A stretch of DNA of 46,672 bases from NCBI GenBank assembly GCA_050178915.1, contig JBFXFO010000009.1, forward strand, positions 1 through 46,672. Reading direction: 5' to 3'. Positions 30,485 to 39,434 of this stretch are shown piece after piece. Origin of the DNA: JBFXAF01 sp050178915. GTDB taxonomy: Bacteria > Pseudomonadota > Alphaproteobacteria > Rhizobiales > Rhizobiaceae. The notes below the pieces were generated by a model that was given only the letters and a program-made list of their open reading frames with translations, did not search any database and was not told the origin of the DNA. Numbering within the stretch: the stretch's first letter is position 1; every line of letters starts with the position of its first letter. Both the position numbers and the translations under genes were made by a program.

Positions 30485-32305
30485 ATGTATGTCGACCGCG
30501 ACAAGGCCGGCGGCGAAACCACGTCGCAGGAACGGCGCACGGAGCGCCAGCCCGATTCGCGCGTCATGGGCCATGTCGTTCACTGCGACGGCGCCCGCGC
30601 CACCATCGCAGCCTATGCCGGCGACGCCGAGAACCCCGGAATGTGGGCGGTCGGCAAGATGGTCTCGATCGGCCTCTCCGGCATCCGCACGGTCGGCCTC
30701 GTCTACGCCATCGGCAAGTCAGACCATGTCTGGCTCGATGACGGCAACAACCCGATCGAGGTCAGCGTCGAGCTGGTCGGCGAAGTGCGCGACGATCCGC
30801 TTGCCGACAAGCCGGTATTCGACCGCGGCATCACGACCTATCCGCATATCGGCGCTATTGCGCACCGCATCCGTTCGCGCGACCTGGAGGCCGTCTACGA
30901 CCTAGGCGGGCGCGGAGCGCTGCAGATCGGCCAGCTGTCGCAGGACGAGGCGATCGGCGCCTACATCGCCATCGACGAAACGCTGAACCGCCACTTCGCC
31001 ATCGTCGGCACCACCGGTGTCGGCAAGTCGACCGCCGTTTCGCTGCTCTTGCGCAAGGCGATCGCCGCCCGGCCCGACCTGCGCGTTCTGATCCTAGACC
31101 CGCACAACGAGTTCGCCTCGTCCCTGCCCGATCATGCGGTGAAGATCGACACCAGCACGCTCGACCTGCCGTTCTGGCTGTTCCGCCTCGAGGAACTCGC
31201 CGAGGTGCTCTATCGCGGTCGCGAGCTGGTGGTGGAGGAGATCGACCTGCTGCGCGAGATGATCACGCAGGCCAAGCACCTCTACCGCAATCCGAGTGGC
31301 GGCACCTACATGCGTCGCGGCGCCGATGCTTTGACCGCCGACACGCCGGTTCCCTACCGCATGGCCGACCTGCTCAAGCTCATCGACGAGCGCATGGGCA
31401 TGCTCGATTCCAAGAACGACCGCCCGGTCTATCGTGCGCTGCGCACCCGCATCGAGCAGGCGCTGAACGATCCGCGCTACCGCTTCATGTTCAATTCGCG
31501 TCTGATCGAGGACACGATCCACCAGGCGATCGGAAAGATATTCCGGGTGCCGCATGAAGGCCGTCCGGTCACCTGCTTCGAGATGGCCGGCATCCCGTCG
31601 GAAGTCGTCAACGCCGTCTGCTCGGTGCTTGCGCGCCTCGCCTTCGATCTCGCTCTGTGGAGCGAAGGCCGGCTGCGCCTGCTGGTCCTCTGCGAGGAAG
31701 CGCACCGCTACATGCCGGCCGACCAGCGGCTCGGCTTTGCACCAACCCGCCACGCGCTGTCGCGCATCGCCAAGGAGGGCCGCAAATACGGCTGCTATCT
31801 CGGCGTCGTCACGCAGCGTCCGGGCGAACTCGACCCGACCATCCTGTCGCAGTGCTCGACGGTCTTCGCCATGCGCCTTGCCAACGAGCAGGACCAGGCG
31901 ATCATCCGCTCGGCCATTGCGGATTCGTCGGCTTCCACGCTCTCCTTCCTGTCATCCATGGGCCAGCGCGAGGCGATCGCCTTCGGCGAAGGCGTGGCGA
32001 CGACCATGCGCATGAAGTTCGAGAAGATTGCACTCGACCTCTTGCCGGGCGCCGGCCGCAAGGCGGGAGCAGCGGTGGCGCCGGGTAATCCGGAAGACAT
32101 TGACCTCGAAGCCATCGTCGAGCGCCTGCGCAACGTGCCGAAGGCAGCGGCGGCGGCAGCTCCCAGCTTCGCCGAGCCTGTCTCACCAAGCCGTCAGGCC
32201 GGCGATCCCGGCTTCCGCAAGCCGAGCGGCTTCGGCCATGGCGGACCGGATCCGGTGCAGGGCCAGCGGACCGGCACCGTGACCTATCGCCCGACGCTGG
32301 ACTGA
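30485..32305 (+). CDS. HerA-like (DUF87) ATP-binding protein
   Basis: 606 aa. N-terminal HAS-barrel-like region (MGHVVHCDGARATIAAYAGD ... WAVGKMVSIGL), Walker A GTTGVGKST (175-183), Walker B region LLVLCEEAHRYMP near 400 and an Arg-finger-like segment GCYLGVVTQRPGELDPTILSQC, all typical of HerA/FtsK-superfamily hexameric translocases. The C-terminal 70 residues are low-complexity. In archaea HerA works with the nuclease NurA in DNA end resection; no nuclease gene is adjacent here, so its partner is unknown. AGGGGAA lies ten bases before the ATG. The 171 bases upstream of it show no recognisable element. Convergent with the diguanylate cyclase; the 263 bases between them hold no credible gene. 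Confidence 0.9.
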   Translation: MYVDRDKAGGETTSQERRTERQPDSRVMGHVVHCDGARATIAAYAGDAENPGMWAVGKMVSIGLSGIRTVGLVYAIGKSDHVWLDDGNNPIEVSVELVGEVRDDPLADKPVFDRGITTYPHIGAIAHRIRSRDLEAVYDLGGRGALQIGQLSQDEAIGAYIAIDETLNRHFAIVGTTGVGKSTAVSLLLRKAIAARPDLRVLILDPHNEFASSLPDHAVKIDTSTLDLPFWLFRLEELAEVLYRGRELVVEEIDLLREMITQAKHLYRNPSGGTYMRRGADALTADTPVPYRMADLLKLIDERMGMLDSKNDRPVYRALRTRIEQALNDPRYRFMFNSRLIEDTIHQAIGKIFRVPHEGRPVTCFEMAGIPSEVVNAVCSVLARLAFDLALWSEGRLRLLVLCEEAHRYMPADQRLGFAPTRHALSRIAKEGRKYGCYLGVVTQRPGELDPTILSQCSTVFAMRLANEQDQAIIRSAIADSSASTLSFLSSMGQREAIAFGEGVATTMRMKFEKIALDLLPGAGRKAGAAVAPGNPEDIDLEAIVERLRNVPKAAAAAAPSFAEPVSPSRQAGDPGFRKPSGFGHGGPDPVQGQRTGTVTYRPTLD

Positions 32306-32568
32306 GCTCAGACTGGTGCTGACTGCACCTGCGCCGATTCCGGCACAGCGTTCGTTCGGGCCCGCCAGCCCCCTTGCCGAACATTTCAGCACCCGGTTTC
32401 CGGCGACCGGAGTGCAGCGCCACGCTCCGGCCTTGGTCTCACCGATGAACTCTAGGTGCTCTCCCTGCGAGTCGCTCGCGGCGGGCTGAATTGACGCGAT
32501 CGCTTCGGCGCCAGGCACGGAGAAATCGAAGCGCTCACAGTCGACGTGGGGATCGAGGGCGGCCTGGC

Positions 32569-33360
32569 CTAGGCGCACACCCTGTTCCGGCCAAGGCGCT
32601 TTGCCTGGTAGAGCTGCTTGTCCGCGCGGCGATAGAAGTCCTCCGACGATTCCCGGCCGTCCCAGACCGCCAGTCCCACGCTTGTGGTGACGTTCAGCTT
32701 CGCTGTCCCGCTCGCGACCGGCGTCGCCGCGACCGCCTTGCGGATGCGCTCGGCCAGCTTGGTCAGCATCTCGATGTCGAGGTTTGGCGCCACCACCGCG
32801 AACTCCTCGCCACCAAGGCGCGCCACCACGTCGTGATGCCGGGTCATGTCCTTCAGGCAGTTCGACACCGCCTTCAGAACCTCGTCGCCGACATCGTGGC
32901 CGTGCGTGTCGTTGACCTGCTTGAAATGGTCGAGGTCGAGGATCATCAACCCCACCGGTTTGCCGATACGGCGGAACTCGGTGATGTACTCCTTCATCGC
33001 GTCGTCGAAGTAGCGGCGGTTCTGCATGCCGGTCAGCGCGTCGGTCAGCGCCGCCTGCTGCAGCGTCTCCGACCGCGCGCTGAGCGATTCCGTCATCGCC
33101 CGGAGCTTGCCCTCCTCGCGCACCTGCGTGCGCAAAAGCGGATAGATGAAGAACACGCCGAAGAAGAGCGCGGTGGCCAGCAGCACGCCGGTGGCGAAAA
33201 GCAGCTTGCCGAGGTAGCGGATCGCATCGATGCGCCGCTCGGCCTCGAGCATGGCGCCGGCTTCGCGCAGGATCTCGTGCGCATGCACAGTGATCACGCC
33301 CGCCGCGAGGATCACGACGATGAAAACGAAGAAAGCGGATTCCGACTTATGGAAACGCAT
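32569..33360 (-). CDS. Membrane-bound diguanylate cyclase (GGDEF)
   Basis: 263 aa from the ATG at 33360 (GGGGA upstream). Two transmembrane helices (about 9-27 and 53-75) enclose a short periplasmic loop; a coiled-coil linker leads to the catalytic domain with ALTDALTGMQNRRYF, active-site loop GGEEF (183-187) and the inhibitory I-site RHHD (174-177) placed exactly as in PleD. It makes c-di-GMP from two GTP and should be product-inhibited. There is no recognisable sensory domain beyond the small periplasmic loop. It stands alone. Confidence 0.95.
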   Translation of the reverse strand: MRFHKSESAFFVFIVVILAAGVITVHAHEILREAGAMLEAERRIDAIRYLGKLLFATGVLLATALFFGVFFIYPLLRTQVREEGKLRAMTESLSARSETLQQAALTDALTGMQNRRYFDDAMKEYITEFRRIGKPVGLMILDLDHFKQVNDTHGHDVGDEVLKAVSNCLKDMTRHHDVVARLGGEEFAVVAPNLDIEMLTKLAERIRKAVAATPVASGTAKLNVTTSVGLAVWDGRESSEDFYRRADKQLYQAKRLGRNRVCA

Positions 33361-33404
33361 CCGATCCCCAACCACTGCCGATCTTTTCGCACGTGCACAC
33401 TTAC

Positions 33405-33455
33405 GCTGGGTTAATTCGGAGCATCGAAACTGTGCCTAAAAGCACGGAACCCAGC
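33405..33455. repeat. Nested inverted repeat between miaA and the GGDEF gene
   Basis: Outer arms GCTGGGTT (33405-33412) and AACCCAGC (33448-33455) enclose an inner hairpin GTGC-CTAAAA-GCAC (33432-33445). It lies 16 bases past the miaA stop and upstream of the GGDEF gene. It could be the end of the miaA transcript or a control site; no T tract decides. Confidence 0.45.
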
Positions 33456-33470
33456 TCGAAGACTCTGTAT

Positions 33471-34346
33471 TCAAAGAGCAATTGTGCGTCGCCAGTGCGG
33501 CCCGAACTGCGTGCGAAACCATGTCGTCTGGCGCTTCGCATACTGCCGGGTCGCCGCCTTTGCCTGTGCCATTGCCTCCGCCTGCGACATAGCGCCGGTA
33601 AGCACTGCGCCAAGCTCCGGCACGCCGATTGCCTTCATCGCCGGCAGGCTCGGGTCGAGGCCGAGCGCCAGCAGGGCGCGCACCTCATCCAGCGCGCCGC
33701 GCTCGATCATCGTGTCGAACCGCCGCTCGATGCGCTCGACCAGCGTGGCGCGCTCGGGCTCCAGAACGATGAAATCGGCGCTGGCGACGTCGATCAGCGG
33801 CGTTCCGCGCGCGCCCTGCCAATCGAGGATCGAGCGCCCCGAATGCTCAAGCACCTCCAGCGCCCGCACGACGCGTTGTCCGTCGTTCGGCCGCAACTGT
33901 TCGGCCGCGGCCGGGTCCTGTTCACGCAAGATCGCATGCAGCGCCGGTGCCCCCCGCTCCTTCAGTGCCTCGCGCCAGCGTTCGCGCACAGGAGCCGGGA
34001 TCTCCGGCATCTCCGACAGCCCTTCGACCAGCGCCTTGAAATAGAGGCCCGTGCCGCCCACGAAGATCGGCACCCGCCCCGCAAACGCGCCAGCCTCGTT
34101 GAGCCGGGTCACATCGCGCAGCCACGCGCCGGTCGAATAGGACTGCGAGGGATGCACATGCCCGTAAAGCTCGTGCGGCTGCTGCGCCAGTTCGTCCGCA
34201 CCCGGCCGCGCGGTCAGCACCTCCAGCACGGAGTAGCCCTGCATGGAGTCCGTGTTGACGATCACGCCGCCGGTTCGCCGCGCCAGTTCCAGCGCATGCG
34301 CCGACTTGCCGCTCGCGGTCGGCCCCGCTATCAGGATCGCATTCAT
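33471..34346 (-). CDS. miaA: tRNA dimethylallyltransferase
   Basis: 291 aa, normal length, from the ATG at 34346. The P-loop GPTASGKS (8-15), INTDSMQGY-type DSMQ motif, GGTGLYFKAL and the C-terminal RQYAKRQTTWFR motif are all diagnostic. It prenylates A37 of tRNAs reading UNN codons. It is divergent from serB: the two ATGs lie 38 bases apart on opposite strands, so promoters must overlap. A much longer reading of this frame extends antisense through serB and is not real. Confidence 0.97.
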   Translation of the reverse strand: MNAILIAGPTASGKSAHALELARRTGGVIVNTDSMQGYSVLEVLTARPGADELAQQPHELYGHVHPSQSYSTGAWLRDVTRLNEAGAFAGRVPIFVGGTGLYFKALVEGLSEMPEIPAPVRERWREALKERGAPALHAILREQDPAAAEQLRPNDGQRVVRALEVLEHSGRSILDWQGARGTPLIDVASADFIVLEPERATLVERIERRFDTMIERGALDEVRALLALGLDPSLPAMKAIGVPELGAVLTGAMSQAEAMAQAKAATRQYAKRQTTWFRTQFGPHWRRTIAL

Positions 34347-34383
34347 GACGAGGCCTGCGGCCTCACCCGCCTTGGAATTCCCC

Positions 34384-35268
34384 ATGCCTCTCATCGCCAC
34401 GCTGGTTTGCCCGACGGATGCGCGTGCGCTGCCGTCCAGTCTTGCGCATAAGGCCGCCAGTGCGGTCGGCGCAAGCAGCTTCGACGTGCTTGGCGACGAC
34501 GTCGCGGTCGATATCCACCCCGCCGGTACCGACGCGGACGCTGTTGCCGTTGCCCTGCGCGCGGCGCTCGCCGGCGCGCCGGTCGATGTTGTGGTGCAGG
34601 AGGAGACCACGCGCCGTAAGCGCATCCTGATCGCCGACATGGATTCCACCATGATCGACCAGGAATGCATCGACGAACTGGCCGACGAGATCGGCATCAA
34701 GGACCGGGTTGCCGCGATCACCGCCCGTTCGATGAATGGCGAGATCGCCTTTGAACCGGCGCTGCGCGAGCGCGTCGCGCTGCTGAAGGGGCTTGGCGCG
34801 CTGGTGGTCGATGTGATCGTGCGCGATCGCCTCACCCTCAAGGCTGGCGGCAGGCAGCTCGTCGCCACCATGAACGCCAATGGCGCCTGGACGGCACTCG
34901 TCTCCGGCGGTTTCGACATCTTCACCAGCCGCATCGCCGCGATGCTGGGCTTTGCCGAAAACCGCGCCAACCGCCTGCTGGAGTCGGATGGCGTGTTCAC
35001 CGGTCTGGTCGCCGAGCCGATCCTTGGCCGCGCGGCGAAGGCCGAGGCACTGCACGACATCGCCGGCAAACTGGGCCTGACGCCGGCCGACGCCATAGCG
35101 GTGGGCGACGGCGCCAACGACCTCGACATGATCAGGCTCGCCGGCACCGGCGTCGCGCTGCACGCCAAGCCAATCGTTGCCGAACAGGCGCGCGTGCGCA
35201 TCGACCATTCCGATCTCACTGCGCTGCTCTACCTGCAGGGCTACCGGCAAAGCGACTTCGTCGGATAG
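34384..35268 (+). CDS. serB: Phosphoserine phosphatase
   Basis: 294 aa from the ATG at 34384. An N-terminal ACT-like domain of about 75 residues precedes the HAD phosphatase core: nucleophile motif DMDST (85-89), SGGFDIFTSRIA (motif II) and VGDGANDLDMIRLAGTGVALHAKP (motif III). It performs the last step of serine synthesis. Divergent from miaA; a strong terminator stands 13 bases after its stop. Confidence 0.97.
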   Translation: MPLIATLVCPTDARALPSSLAHKAASAVGASSFDVLGDDVAVDIHPAGTDADAVAVALRAALAGAPVDVVVQEETTRRKRILIADMDSTMIDQECIDELADEIGIKDRVAAITARSMNGEIAFEPALRERVALLKGLGALVVDVIVRDRLTLKAGGRQLVATMNANGAWTALVSGGFDIFTSRIAAMLGFAENRANRLLESDGVFTGLVAEPILGRAAKAEALHDIAGKLGLTPADAIAVGDGANDLDMIRLAGTGVALHAKPIVAEQARVRIDHSDLTALLYLQGYRQSDFVG

Positions 35269-35280
35269 CCAGCCATGCAG

Positions 35281-35306
35281 AAAGGCGGCCCATGGGCCGC
35301 CTTTTT
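35281..35306 (+). terminator. Rho-independent terminator between serB and degP
   Basis: GGCGGCCC-AT-GGGCCGCC, an eight-pair GC stem, followed by TTTTT on the plus strand and by TTTCT on the minus strand. It can serve both convergent genes. Confidence 0.85.
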
Positions 35307-35342
35307 CGATTCCGTTTCAATGCGTTGCCCGGCTTGCCGGAC

Positions 35343-36839
35343 TCAATCCATGCGCAGGGTCACGAAGCGCAGTTCGCCGCTCTTCGACGACAGCATGAGC
35401 AGCGCGTTCTTGCGCCCCTGATCCTTCAGCGCGGTCACCCGGTCCATCGCATCCTTCGGCGAAGAAACCGATTCCTGCGCGATCTCGGTGATCACCTCGC
35501 CGGCGACGATGCCGCGCTCCGCCGCGACCGAATTCGGCGCGACTTCCGACACCACCACGCCCGAGACATCGGGCGAGATGCCGAACTTGGCGCGGGCGTC
35601 GTCGTTGAGCTCGGTGACGGTCATGCCGAACAGATTGGCAGTCGCCAGCGGCTGGCTGTCCTCGGGAGCGGCGCCGCTCGTCTCGGCCTCGGCCAGCTTC
35701 TCGCCGTCCTCGAGACGGCCGAGCGTCACCTTGACGGTCTGCTCGACACCCTTGCGCACGATCACGACGTCGACTGCCTTGCCGACCGGGCTCTCGGCCA
35801 CGACGCGCGGCAGGTCGCGCATCTCGTGGACCGGCTTGCCGTCGAAGGTGACGATGACGTCGCCCGGCTGGATCTCGCCATTGTCGACCGGGCCGCCCTT
35901 GATGATGCCCGCCACCAGCGCACCCTTCGCCGTGGTCATGCCGATCGATTCGGCGATCTCGTCCGTCACCGGCTGGATGCGCACGCCGAGCCAGCCGCGG
36001 CGCGTCTCGCCGAACTCGCGCAGCTGGTCGACGACGCTGAGAGCGAGCTTCGACGGGATCGAGAAGCCGATGCCGATCGAGCCTCCCGAAGGCGAAATGA
36101 TCGCCGTGTTGATGCCGATGACCTCGCCCTTCATGTTGAACAGCGGGCCGCCGGAATTGCCGCGGTTGATCGCGGCGTCGGTCTGGATGAAATCGTCATA
36201 CGGCCCGGAGTTGATGTCGCGGTTGCGCGCCGACACGATGCCGACCGTCACGGTTCCGCCAAGGCCGAACGGGTTGCCGATCGCCATCACCCAGTCGCCG
36301 ATGCGCATTGCATCCGAATCGCCGAACGACACCGCCTTCAGCTTCTTTGTGCCGGGCTCAACCTGCAGCACCGCAATGTCGGTCTTCGTGTCCTTGCCGA
36401 GCAGCTTTGCCTTCAGCTTCGAGCCGTCGGCGAAATTCGCCTCGATCTCGTCGGCGTCGGCGATGACGTGGTTGTTGGTGATGATGATGCCCTTTTCGGC
36501 ATCGACCACGAAGCCGGAGCCGAGCGACTGAACCTTCTGCTCGCCCGAGCGGCCGCCACGATCCTTGAAGAAATCGTCGAAGAAGTCCTGGAATGGCGAC
36601 CCTTCCGGCAGCTGCGGCATCGGCACCGAGTCGGGATTCTCCGTGCCCTTCACCGTCTGCGAGGTCGAGATGTTCACCACGGCGTCGAGCAGACCCTCGG
36701 CGAGGTCGGCGACCGATTCCGGCCCGTGGCCGGGCAGCGTCTGGACGTAGGCCGGCTGCGCTGCCGCGAGCAGCAGCGCCGCGGCGAAGCCGGCCACTAC
36801 CGCCTTGCGGGCCGCGGGAACAATCGAGATCGGGCTCAT
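35343..36839 (-). CDS. degP: DegP/HtrA-type periplasmic serine protease
   Basis: 498 aa from the ATG at 36839 (GGAG upstream). A signal peptide (AVVAGFAAALLLAAAQPAYV) leads to the trypsin-like domain with triad H124 (TNNHVIA), D154 (KTDIAVL) and S229 (RGNSGGPLF), then two PDZ domains (about 285-375 and 410-490). It degrades or refolds misfolded envelope proteins. It follows hflK-hflC-DUF2065, a quality-control cluster conserved in rhizobia, after 124 bases that may hold its own promoter. Confidence 0.96.
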   Translation of the reverse strand: MSPISIVPAARKAVVAGFAAALLLAAAQPAYVQTLPGHGPESVADLAEGLLDAVVNISTSQTVKGTENPDSVPMPQLPEGSPFQDFFDDFFKDRGGRSGEQKVQSLGSGFVVDAEKGIIITNNHVIADADEIEANFADGSKLKAKLLGKDTKTDIAVLQVEPGTKKLKAVSFGDSDAMRIGDWVMAIGNPFGLGGTVTVGIVSARNRDINSGPYDDFIQTDAAINRGNSGGPLFNMKGEVIGINTAIISPSGGSIGIGFSIPSKLALSVVDQLREFGETRRGWLGVRIQPVTDEIAESIGMTTAKGALVAGIIKGGPVDNGEIQPGDVIVTFDGKPVHEMRDLPRVVAESPVGKAVDVVIVRKGVEQTVKVTLGRLEDGEKLAEAETSGAAPEDSQPLATANLFGMTVTELNDDARAKFGISPDVSGVVVSEVAPNSVAAERGIVAGEVITEIAQESVSSPKDAMDRVTALKDQGRKNALLMLSSKSGELRFVTLRMD

Positions 36840-36963
36840 GCAATGGCTCCGGCTAGTACCTGAAAAAATTGGGAAATGCGCGTGGACGCCTCGACCGGGA
36901 GACTCGCCAGAGAATACGGCGCGTTTTGGGCCGTGCCCACAGGGCCCCTTAATAAAAGCTGCG

Positions 36964-37149
36964 TTACCCGCGCACCAGCCAGACGATGCCGACGCCAATG
37001 ATCGCAGCCGCTATGCCGGTCAGCCGCAGCTGGTTTTCGCTGGACGCGAGAACCATTGTCGCGAGCCGCCGGGCAAGTCCCGGCAGCCCGCCATAGATCA
37101 CGCCTTCGACCACCAGCAGCAGACCGACCGCGGCGACGAAGTCGTTCAC
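36964..37149 (-). CDS. DUF2065 small membrane protein
   Basis: 61 aa from the GTG at 37149, seven bases after the hflC stop; the longer reading would overlap hflC and is Arg-rich shadow sequence. Two hydrophobic helices (FVAAVGLLLVVEGVIYGGLP and LTGIAAAIIGVGIVWLVRG) match the YjeT/DUF2065 family, which is regularly encoded next to hflKC. Function unknown; by context it may accompany the HflKC-FtsH complex. Confidence 0.88.
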   Translation of the reverse strand: MNDFVAAVGLLLVVEGVIYGGLPGLARRLATMVLASSENQLRLTGIAAAIIGVGIVWLVRG

Positions 37150-37156
37150 GCCGGCC

Positions 37157-38164
37157 CTATTGGGCCGGCGTCGTGGTCGTTTCGCCCGTGGCGGGCGCTG
37201 CAGGCGCAGGCTCGACAGCACCCGTCTGCGAACCGTCCGGCGGCGTGGCGGTGCCGTTGGCCGGCGGCGTCGTGCCGCTGGTCGGGGGCGCACCGTTGGC
37301 GCTGTTGAAGAAGCGGAAGAACTCCGAGTCCGGCGACAGCACCATGGTCGTGGCGCTCGGGTCCAGCGCCTGCACGTAGGCGTTCATCGAGCGGTAGAAG
37401 TCGAAGAACTCCGGATCGCGCTGGAAGGCGGTGGCGAACACGGCGTTGCGCGTCGCTTCACCCTCGCCTCGCTTGATTTCCGACTCCTTGCGCGCCACGG
37501 CGACGGTTTCGACGACCTCGCGGTCGGCACGCGCCTTGAGACGCTGCGCCGCCTCGCGACCCGAGGCACGCAGACGCTCGGCTTCCGCCAGGCGTTCCGC
37601 TTTCATGCGCTCGTAAGTCTGCTGCGAAACCTCTGCCGTCAGCTCCGTGCGGCGGATGCGGACGTCGGCAATCTCGATGCCGAGCGAGTTGGCGTCCGGC
37701 CGCAGCTGGTCGCGCACTTCGCGCATCATCTGCGCGCGCTCTTCCGACAGCGCCGCCTCAAAGCCGCGCAGACCGTAGACACGGCGCAGCGCCGCGTCGA
37801 AGCGGGTGCGCATGCGCTGCTCGGCCAACTGCACGCTGCCCGAAACCTCGGAGCGGAACCTGCGCGGATCGCTGATCCGGTAGGTCAGGAACGCGTCCAC
37901 CTCGTAGAACTTGCCGCCCGAGACCTGCACGCGGATGTTGTCGAGGTCGAAGCGCAGCAGCCGGTTCTCGATGATCTGCACATTGTCGGCCTCGAAGAAG
38001 GAGAACGGCATCTTGAAGTAGATGCCTGGCTCCGTCTTCACGTCGACGATCTGACCGAAGCGCAGCACAAGTGCCTGCTCACGCTGGTTCACCACGAAGA
38101 TCGAGGAATAGGCGAGGAAGAGGATGACGGCGACGATGACGCCAATGACGGGAAGTCTGCTCAT
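37157..38164 (-). CDS. hflC: HflC, modulator of the FtsH protease
   Basis: 335 aa. One N-terminal membrane helix (VIGVIVAVILFLAYSSIFVV), then the SPFH/band-7 domain (NQREQALVLRFGQIVDV ... EPGIYFKMPF), a long Ala/Glu/Arg coiled coil and a Pro/Thr-rich tail. With HflK it forms the periplasmic cage that restrains FtsH. Its ATG shares one base with the hflK stop (TGATG). The Pro/Ala/Thr tail of ~45 residues is longer than in E. coli. Confidence 0.96.
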   Translation of the reverse strand: MSRLPVIGVIVAVILFLAYSSIFVVNQREQALVLRFGQIVDVKTEPGIYFKMPFSFFEADNVQIIENRLLRFDLDNIRVQVSGGKFYEVDAFLTYRISDPRRFRSEVSGSVQLAEQRMRTRFDAALRRVYGLRGFEAALSEERAQMMREVRDQLRPDANSLGIEIADVRIRRTELTAEVSQQTYERMKAERLAEAERLRASGREAAQRLKARADREVVETVAVARKESEIKRGEGEATRNAVFATAFQRDPEFFDFYRSMNAYVQALDPSATTMVLSPDSEFFRFFNSANGAPPTSGTTPPANGTATPPDGSQTGAVEPAPAAPATGETTTTPAQ

Positions 38165-39273
38165 CAGTTTGCTCCCGAATTGGCGCGGCGCTGCAGTTCC
38201 GGCAGCGGCAGATAGGGCACGACGCCCTGGCCGTTGCCGCCCTCGACGATGACCTTGTTGGAGCCGCGCAGGACGCGTTCCATGGTTTCGAGGAACAGGC
38301 GCTTGCGGGTCACGTCTGGCGCCTTTGCATACTCGTCGTAGACCGAGACGAAGCGCTGCGCCTCACCTTCCGCTTCCTGCACGATGCGGTTCTTGTAGGC
38401 TTCCGCCTCTTCGATGATCTGCGCGGCTTCACCGCGCGCCTGGCCAAGCCGCTGGTTGGAGTACTGGTTCGCCTCCTCGACGAAGCGGTCCTCGTCCTGC
38501 TCGGCGCGCTGCACCTCATCGAACGCATCCGCCACTTCGCGCGGCGGTGCCACGTCCTCGATGGAGATGGCGTTGACGGTCATGCCCGCGCCGTAGCTGT
38601 CGAGGGTGGCCTGCACGATCCCGCGCACGGTGTCGGCGATACCCTGGCGGTCATCGCGGAAGATGTCCTGCGCCGGACGCCGTCCGACGGCTTCGCGCAT
38701 GGCGCTCTCGCCGACCTGCCGCAGCATGTCGTCCGGCTCCGCCACGTTGAACAGATAGGCGCGCGGGTCGGAAACGCTGTAGGCGATGGAGAATTTCACA
38801 TCGACGATGTTCTGGTCGCCGGAGAGCATCAGCCCGGTGGCGACGTTGCCGCGCGGATCGCCGATCTCGACCAGCTTTTCGGCCGTGTTGGCGATCTCGA
38901 CGGTCTCGATCGGCCAGAGCATGAAATGCAGGCCGGGCTCGGAGACCTCTTCCTTCGGCTTTCCAAAGCGCAGCTCGACGCCGATCTCGTCCGGCTGGAC
39001 GGTGTAGATCGACTGGAACAGCCAGAACGCCACGACGAAGAGGCCTATCAGGCCGATCACGACGGGATTGGTGCCGCCGCCGCCCGGCAGGGCGCGCTTC
39101 AGGCGGTCCTGGCCGCGGCGGATGATGTCCTCGAGGTCAGGCGCCGGTCCCTGCGGGTTCTGCGGGCCGCGCGGACCCTGGCCCCATGGGCCACCGCCGC
39201 CGCCATTGCCATTTCCTCCACCGCCACCGCCGCCCCATGGGCCGCCGTTGCCGCTCTGATTGTTCCAGGGCAT
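38164..39273 (-). CDS. hflK: HflK, modulator of the FtsH protease
   Basis: 369 aa from the ATG at 39273 (GGAAGGA upstream); the longer reading enters the folA 3' region. MPWNNQSGNGGPW begins a Gly/Asn-rich cytoplasmic stretch of about 45 residues usual for HflK, followed by PDLEDIIRRGQDRLKRALPG, one membrane helix (VVIGLIGLFVVAFWLFQSIY) and an SPFH domain with coiled coil. It acts with HflC. The gene is 161 bases downstream of folA on the same strand. Confidence 0.96.
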   Translation of the reverse strand: MPWNNQSGNGGPWGGGGGGGNGNGGGGGPWGQGPRGPQNPQGPAPDLEDIIRRGQDRLKRALPGGGGTNPVVIGLIGLFVVAFWLFQSIYTVQPDEIGVELRFGKPKEEVSEPGLHFMLWPIETVEIANTAEKLVEIGDPRGNVATGLMLSGDQNIVDVKFSIAYSVSDPRAYLFNVAEPDDMLRQVGESAMREAVGRRPAQDIFRDDRQGIADTVRGIVQATLDSYGAGMTVNAISIEDVAPPREVADAFDEVQRAEQDEDRFVEEANQYSNQRLGQARGEAAQIIEEAEAYKNRIVQEAEGEAQRFVSVYDEYAKAPDVTRKRLFLETMERVLRGSNKVIVEGGNGQGVVPYLPLPELQRRANSGAN

Positions 39274-39434
39274 CGAAATCCTTCCGGTTGCTCGAGGATG
39301 GGGGCGCGGCCCGGCGTCCCCCCGACTAACTTTGTATGTTTTGACTTCTATAAGATCGCCGCCCGCCGCTTTCAACGCGGCAAGCCGGCGCCACGCAAGA
39401 AAGCAGGCGGGCAAACCGCGGCCGGGAGGGCGAC

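Noticed and set aside
32183..32578. 131-residue minus-strand ORF starting GTG at the diguanylate cyclase stop
   Set aside because: The GTG overlaps the GGDEF stop and could look coupled, but the ORF runs 120 bases antisense into the HerA gene, has no ribosome site and matches no family I know. The 263-base gap is otherwise empty to me.
34347..35219. Upstream extension of miaA to 582 residues
   Set aside because: It runs antisense through serB and is rich in Ser/Arg/Thr; the conserved MiaA N-terminus begins at 34346.
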